Below, piece after piece: positions 58,764 to 64,000 of a stretch of 64,000 bases of DNA. A program made the position numbers and the translations under genes. The notes below the pieces were generated by a model that saw nothing but the letters and a program-made list of their open reading frames with translations, was not told where the DNA came from and searched no databases. Numbering within the stretch: the stretch's first letter is position 1; each line of letters opens with the position of its first letter. This DNA comes from Macrotrachela quadricornifera (Eukaryota > Rotifera > Eurotatoria > Philodinida > Philodinidae): contig JAJEKB010021701.1 in NCBI GenBank assembly GCA_022393335.1, positions 599,850 through 663,849 of the forward strand. Reading direction: 5' to 3'.

Positions 58764-60944
58764 TGTAACTTAAAACACATTTATAATTGAAACAAACTTT
58801 ATGATTTTATTGAAATTTTTCATAAAATTTTTAAATAAATGATATAAGGGTGTATCCACCAAAAATCGCCAGGTAATACGGCAACCTCCTTCGAATTTGA
58901 TGAAACTTTCAGAGTTTGTAGAGCTTCTTGTGCTGATCATTTTGGTAATAAATAGTTTGGGTTTCGCCTCTGTCTTCATCCAGATATAGACCAATTACGG
59001 TCAACGCTTGTTCGTGAGTTTTGCATTTTTTTAAGCACTCTTTTATCAAAAACTTCGTAATGCGCTATGATAACTTGCTCAAATTTTAAAACCAATGAGA
59101 TATTCGGAATCCTCGTGAGAAACTGTATCGGAATTAATACGAACCAAACAAATTTTGGAGGACTTTTGGCTTTATCCGTGTTGATTTAGTGAGGATAAGT
59201 ATTGAAAAAAATCAATCGGAAAGTTGGAATGAACGAAAAAGTTGACATATACAGTGCGATAGAGCAGCACTTGCTCTACAAAACGGCGTATTTAATTTTC
59301 TCTCCGGATTCGATTTTGAAAGCAGCGGTCGTGAAAACCATTTTATATACCAATTTTTGAAAGTTTTTTTGACATTTTGATCATCAAAAGAAGCTCTAAT
59401 GCAAATTAAACATGATATTCGGAATCAGCATAAAAAACTGTATCGAACACCTTATACTTTAGCAAAAAATATTTTCCAATAAAATTTGACCTGTACTCCC
59501 CTCAGGGTTGGTTTTCTGAATCTCGTCCTAATGTAAGGTACCCGCAATTCAAAATTTCAGTGAATAACTATTTTTGCCATTTTTTTGACATCATTTGATA
59601 GAGAATGAGTTGCTGATCACGAAAAAACAACTTTTTACTCTACGCAAATATCTTTTTCAGGTCGAAAAATGCGCAAAACTCGAAAGATTTCAGATTTTTT
59701 AAAAAGCACATTTTTTCAAAGCACGTCTTATATTTTGCTTCGTACTTTGCTTATACTTCTGCAAATATTTTTTTAAATTGTGCATTTGAAAATTGAACAA
59801 GTAACATTGAATATTCTTCAAGTATACGTAATATATTATAACCATAGGATGACACGAAAGAAAATATGATAGTTTGTAAAATCTGACAGACTTTCTCTTC
59901 TATCAGTTGAGGTCTACTCTTTAGATTGAAATTTTCACATAATTTTATCGAATTATTCTCGAAAAATTCTCGAATGAGAACTGAAATTTGTCATATAACG
60001 TCGGTAGATGAACATTTAGGCTCTCTAGCGGACAAAATTCAAAATCGGGTGTTAAGCCCTATATACCAAAAGATAGAGCAAGTGACGCTCTACAAAACTT
60101 GATATAGCACTATTCACCCAAATTCGGAAGAAGCTTGCCATATAGAGATCAAGTTTACATGATGGTCCGACGATGGTTCCATCAATAAAAAATCTATTTT
60201 TTGAGACTGAACTATTTCATTTATATATGGTTCGATAGAGCTGAACGTGAGCTATCAGAATATATAAAGATAGTTGGTTCTTCGTTGTAAAATAATGGAG
60301 AAAATGGTAGCGGACTGTTTGTCAAAAAATCAGGATTTTTCAATTTTAACATATTTTATGGTAAATTCGCTTAATCTTATTTGGACTCGTTTTAACCCTA
60401 ACTACATGTAAATCTATGATAATTTTATACCAAGACGATCAGCTCGCCGAGCTCCACAAACCTTGAAAGTTTCAGCCGATTATGAGAAAGTCATGTATAA
60501 AGTGGTACGTTTTCCATAGATTCACCCTTTTCCATTCATTTATCAAATCTAAACTTCTAAAACTGAATATCCACTAGTGAATTGTTTCATTTTCACAATT
60601 TTGATTAATTTGATCATGTTTCATATTTTTAATCCCGTATGGATTGCATTCAAAACATTTTGCATTCATATTGATTTACTCTGTTTCTCTTTTATAAATA
60701 CATAAGCTCTATCATACGATTATCTGACCGTTTTAGTATTACAAATACTTTAATCCATAATCAATCGATCATCTCAATTAATAGTATTAACAAGAAAAAT
60801 GCATATTTATAATCATTTAATAACATTTTTAAATATATCTTATAAGATTATATAAGATTTTCTTTGATAAATCTCTTCTGAATATAACTTAATATCTACA
60901 ATAAAATCTAGTATTTGATTTTATTAATCAAGAAAAATATTTTT
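58764..60944. other. Non-coding region, possible large non-autonomous element 58847-60532
   Basis: AAGGGTGTATCCACC near 58847 is weakly mirrored by ATAGATTCACCCTT near 60530. Between them are several GCTCTACAAAAC words. No gene is present. The element call is weak because only the outermost seven bases match well. Confidence 0.35.
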
Positions 60945-63760
60945 TTATAACCAGATACATAATTTAGAAAAATAAGCCCAAAGAATACTCGTACGATTTG
61001 GATCTTGAAGTTTATGAAAAGTTCTTAATAAGTTTTCAAGATAAGATTTTTGAGTACATAATAAATGTTCATAACGAGAGTCTTTATTAATAATAATTTC
61101 CGTGAGTTTTTCAAAATGAGTAAGAAGTAATATAACTAATATGACTAAATTTTCGTCAAGAGATATATTCCATCCACTTGTCCAAAATGAAATAAGTTTT
61201 GGAAATAATTTTGATAAGATACAAATATCGATCAATTCTGATAAATTTATTTGTTCTAAATAGATAATATAAAATTGATTATTTAAAATCGTTTTAATAA
61301 ATAATGAAATCTCTAAAAATATATTTTTCTCAAGAGCAATATTTGAACAGTAAAATATTTCTTTAATCTGTAATAGTTTTAATCTGATGATTAATATTGA
61401 TATAAATAGATATCTTCGTTTAAATAAATTTCTATGTTTATGTTTTAAGAATATAAATAAGTATTAATTACCATTTCTATTGAAATGATATAGATGTAAA
61501 TGACGTAAATTGAGGAGAGGTGAAACAGGAGATTGTTCTCTGATAAAATTTGAATCGATATTCATGATATAATTCCAATTGATAGTTAATTTAACAAGTT
61601 GTGTTGTTGTTGAAAGAAGTATATGGAGAAATAAATCTTGTTGTGATTTAAACAGAAAGTTTTTTAAATTTTCAGTTGTGAAGAATACCAATGAATGAAG
61701 TTTATCTAAGTGAATTCGATTAGTTGATGATGATGATGACATTATTATAGATTTAGCAATCTAAAAAAAATAAAACAATATTCAAGTAATAATATGAATT
61801 TTGCTCAATGAACAACTATTCACATATAACAAAATGTAATATTGTTCTCTTACGACCCAAGCACATATTACTTTTTAAAGAGCTAGTAGAAACATAGTGA
61901 TTTCTACATAATTGACTTATTTTTCTCCTATACATACAAGATTTGGGATGCCTTAAAATGAAACTCAAATTCTGTGAACAAATCTTAAAGTTTGCGTATT
62001 TCATAAATGAAAGCTTTAGAAAAAATCAGGTTTGATATAGATTACTATCTCAATCTAATATTTTTTTGTTGATGATTCATTCTCAGATAATAATTGTTGT
62101 GATCTATACATGTCAATAATATAAGAAAAAAACGTTGACTCAGATGTTTATAAGAGGAATTAGAATATTGTTTCATAAATTGAATTTTAGTGATGAAAAT
62201 TTCACATACATTTTGGAATTTTGTTCCGGACCATCTTTCAATTTTGAGTTTCTTTATTGTTCCAAATTTTGATAAGACGTCAAAAATTTGTTGAGAATTG
62301 TCAAGATAATCGGAAGTCCATTCAATTGATGATGTTGATGATGTTTGTTTGAGTGTCATTGCAGCAGAATAATTGTGTATAATTCGATGGAAAGGCAGTG
62401 ATGAACGAGTAAAAATAAGAAGAGAATATTTCTTTGGTAGTGATAATGTTCGTGAACGATAATATGCAAAAGTAGATAAACGACGTTCTTCAAGGCAATA
62501 ATCAATATTATCAGCATTAAATGGCCATTGTAAACAGCGAGATTTTTTCCATTCATTTTCAAGTTCACCAGGAAAACGAAGTAGAAATCGAAATGATAAT
62601 GGACGAAGAGCAGGAAAATTTCGCTTTATTTGAAAATATTTTTGAAACGCGTTAAGACGATTGAGTGCTAAATTTAAGAAAAACAATTCAATGTTTAGTT
62701 AGAATTTAAAATTATTAATTTTATAAAATATTTTTATTTTCATTTCTTCAACTTACTTTTATCATGAATATCAATCAATGTGAGCTTTTCGAGTAAAGGC
62801 ATATGTACAAATGAAAGAAAAATAAGAAAATTATTCATTGTCATATGACTGAGTTTGAGAGAACGTAAACGACTTGTTATTTTATTAGTATTTATCATTT
62901 CTACATCATATTTAAGATCACGTCTGATAAAAGCAACACTAAGATGATCAAGAATAGGTAATCTTTGAGTATTAACAAGATTGAATAACTCATATAATTC
63001 AGTGATATAAAGTGATAAATAAACAGTATTTGGGAAATACATTTGATCCAATTGATAGCCATATGAATCATCATATTCACTGATATCATCTAGAAAAAAA
63101 GAACATTCAAATATTTGAATATTTATCAATTAGATCATTTAGTATAGGTTTTTGTCAAACTGTGGAACAACAAACTTTTATTTGAGATCAAACAGATTGA
63201 TTGAGTAACTTACCATTTTCAATATCAAATACCATACGATAAAATGATAACCCATGAATAATAAAACCATTCACTACATTATAATATGATGAGCTGCACA
63301 CAGATGCATCAAATGTGAAACGAATATCAGAAAGTGTAGTGGATAATGGAACAAGCAATTGTGATATTTCAATTTTATCACAAATTCCCGTTATATACAA
63401 TCGACGAAGTGAAGAAAATAAACATGAGAAAGAAGTTTGATTTGGAGATTGATAGTATTTACAAAATGCATCACTAGCAAGTGTATCATAAAGACGAATT
63501 GTATCGATTGAAGAAAGAAGAAACTGAGACCACATATCTTTGCCTTCAATTAATTGAAAAAGATCAGAAAAACATATTCCATCACTCGTACATTGAGATA
63601 TATCAAGAACAGGACGTGGAGTCATTGAAGAAAGTAAATAATTAATACGATGGTTAAGACCAACAAATGCTCTATAAAGATCGATTGCTGGAAGAAAACT
63701 CATAAATAATAACCAAAGTTCGTTTGGCAAACATTCAATGGATTTCATTGTTGTCATCAT
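60945..63760 (-). CDS. F-box/LRR-like protein, possibly a pseudogene
   Basis: Exons 63760-63214, 63089-62757, 62667-62210 and 61760-60945 join in phase across GT-AG introns (718 codons). The N-terminus is an F-box (ECLPNELWLLFMSFLPAIDLYRAF). The rest is repeated strand-helix units with leucine spacing (LRRLYITGIC, LRSLKLSHMTM, LRHLHLYHFN), like the broken copy at 53997. The family role is as Skp1-dependent substrate adaptor of a ubiquitin ligase. In the last exon an in-frame TAA at 61464-61466 separates two stretches with clear family similarity (the second contains FPKLISFW). A GTAATT donor lies one base before the stop, but no acceptor that keeps phase was found. So it is either a missed intron or a nonsense mutation. 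Confidence 0.7.
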
Positions 63761-64000
63761 TAAATTTTAAAAAAAATATTATTGAAAAATATATTTATTT
63801 AATCCATTCATGTGTCAATCAATGATTTTTTTTCACATATATATATTCCCCTCAAAAATAATGAGATAGCTGTCGGAAGAAAAATATATAATCGTCTATT
63901 TTTAGACGACATTATTTTCGTTCACGCTCTTTTTTTTGTTTCTTTGCTTAGTTATAATGTTGGCGGACGATAAAACATTATTTTTTCTTTACCGAATGAC
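63761..64000. other. Upstream flank of the F-box gene
   Basis: AT-rich, probably includes the promoter of the minus-strand F-box gene. No motif is supported. Confidence 0.4.

Overview
The window is nuclear DNA from a small, AT-rich animal genome. Genes are split by short GT-AG introns, mostly 45-70 bp. The mix of families points to a rotifer, most likely a bdelloid: F-box proteins with leucine-rich-like tails, a secreted NHL-repeat protein, a rhodopsin-like GPCR of a lineage-expanded type, remnants of an ADP-ribosyltransferase/TPR gene, and many small DNA transposons. The species assignment is inference from gene style; no database was searched.

Layout. 63-6892: an apparently complete CACTA/EnSpm-like DNA transposon with 30-bp terminal inverted repeats (TIRs), GAGTACT-rich subterminal arrays, a four-exon transposase and an eight-exon accessory gene, both on the minus strand. 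7309-8923: a small two-exon hypothetical gene (-) and a secreted cysteine-rich protein (+). 10149-18261: a full 25-exon DHX9/maleless-type RNA helicase (+). One of its introns holds an antisense ubiquitin-fold-like ORF and another holds a MITE. 18.3-23.2 kb: non-coding, with dispersed repeats. 23188-24338: a GPCR (-). 24.9-26.3 kb: a decayed LINE. 26.6-27.5 kb: a large foldback repeat. 27.5-33.1 kb: nearly featureless AT-rich DNA. 33120-35894: a decayed pogo/Tc5-like transposon with a hAT-type MITE nested in one TIR. 36604-38282: a secreted NHL-repeat protein with tiny 5' exons. 40398-41518: a dead mariner. 43088-46285: a long intronless gene for a Gly-X-X-rich protein with an unfamiliar C-terminal region. 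47.7-52.0 kb: a cluster of non-autonomous DNA elements (a hAT-like element with a palindromic tandem array and a 10-N assembly gap, a FLYWCH-carrying MULE, an element nested inside that MULE, and a fourth element with subterminal repeats). 53997-56760: an F-box/LRR-like gene broken by a 1-kb DNA element in its F-box. 57-58.8 kb: a foldback element, ART/TPR debris and a secreted-protein ORF with an internal stop. 60945-63760: a second F-box/LRR-like gene (-) with one unexplained in-frame stop.

There is no operon-like logic. The helicase, GPCR, NHL protein, Gly-rich protein and F-box genes look like independent loci separated by transposon debris. The most interesting items are the intronless Gly-X-X protein, the intact two-gene CACTA element, the antisense gene inside the helicase, and several nested insertions whose target-site duplications and pre-insertion reading frames can be read directly from the sequence.
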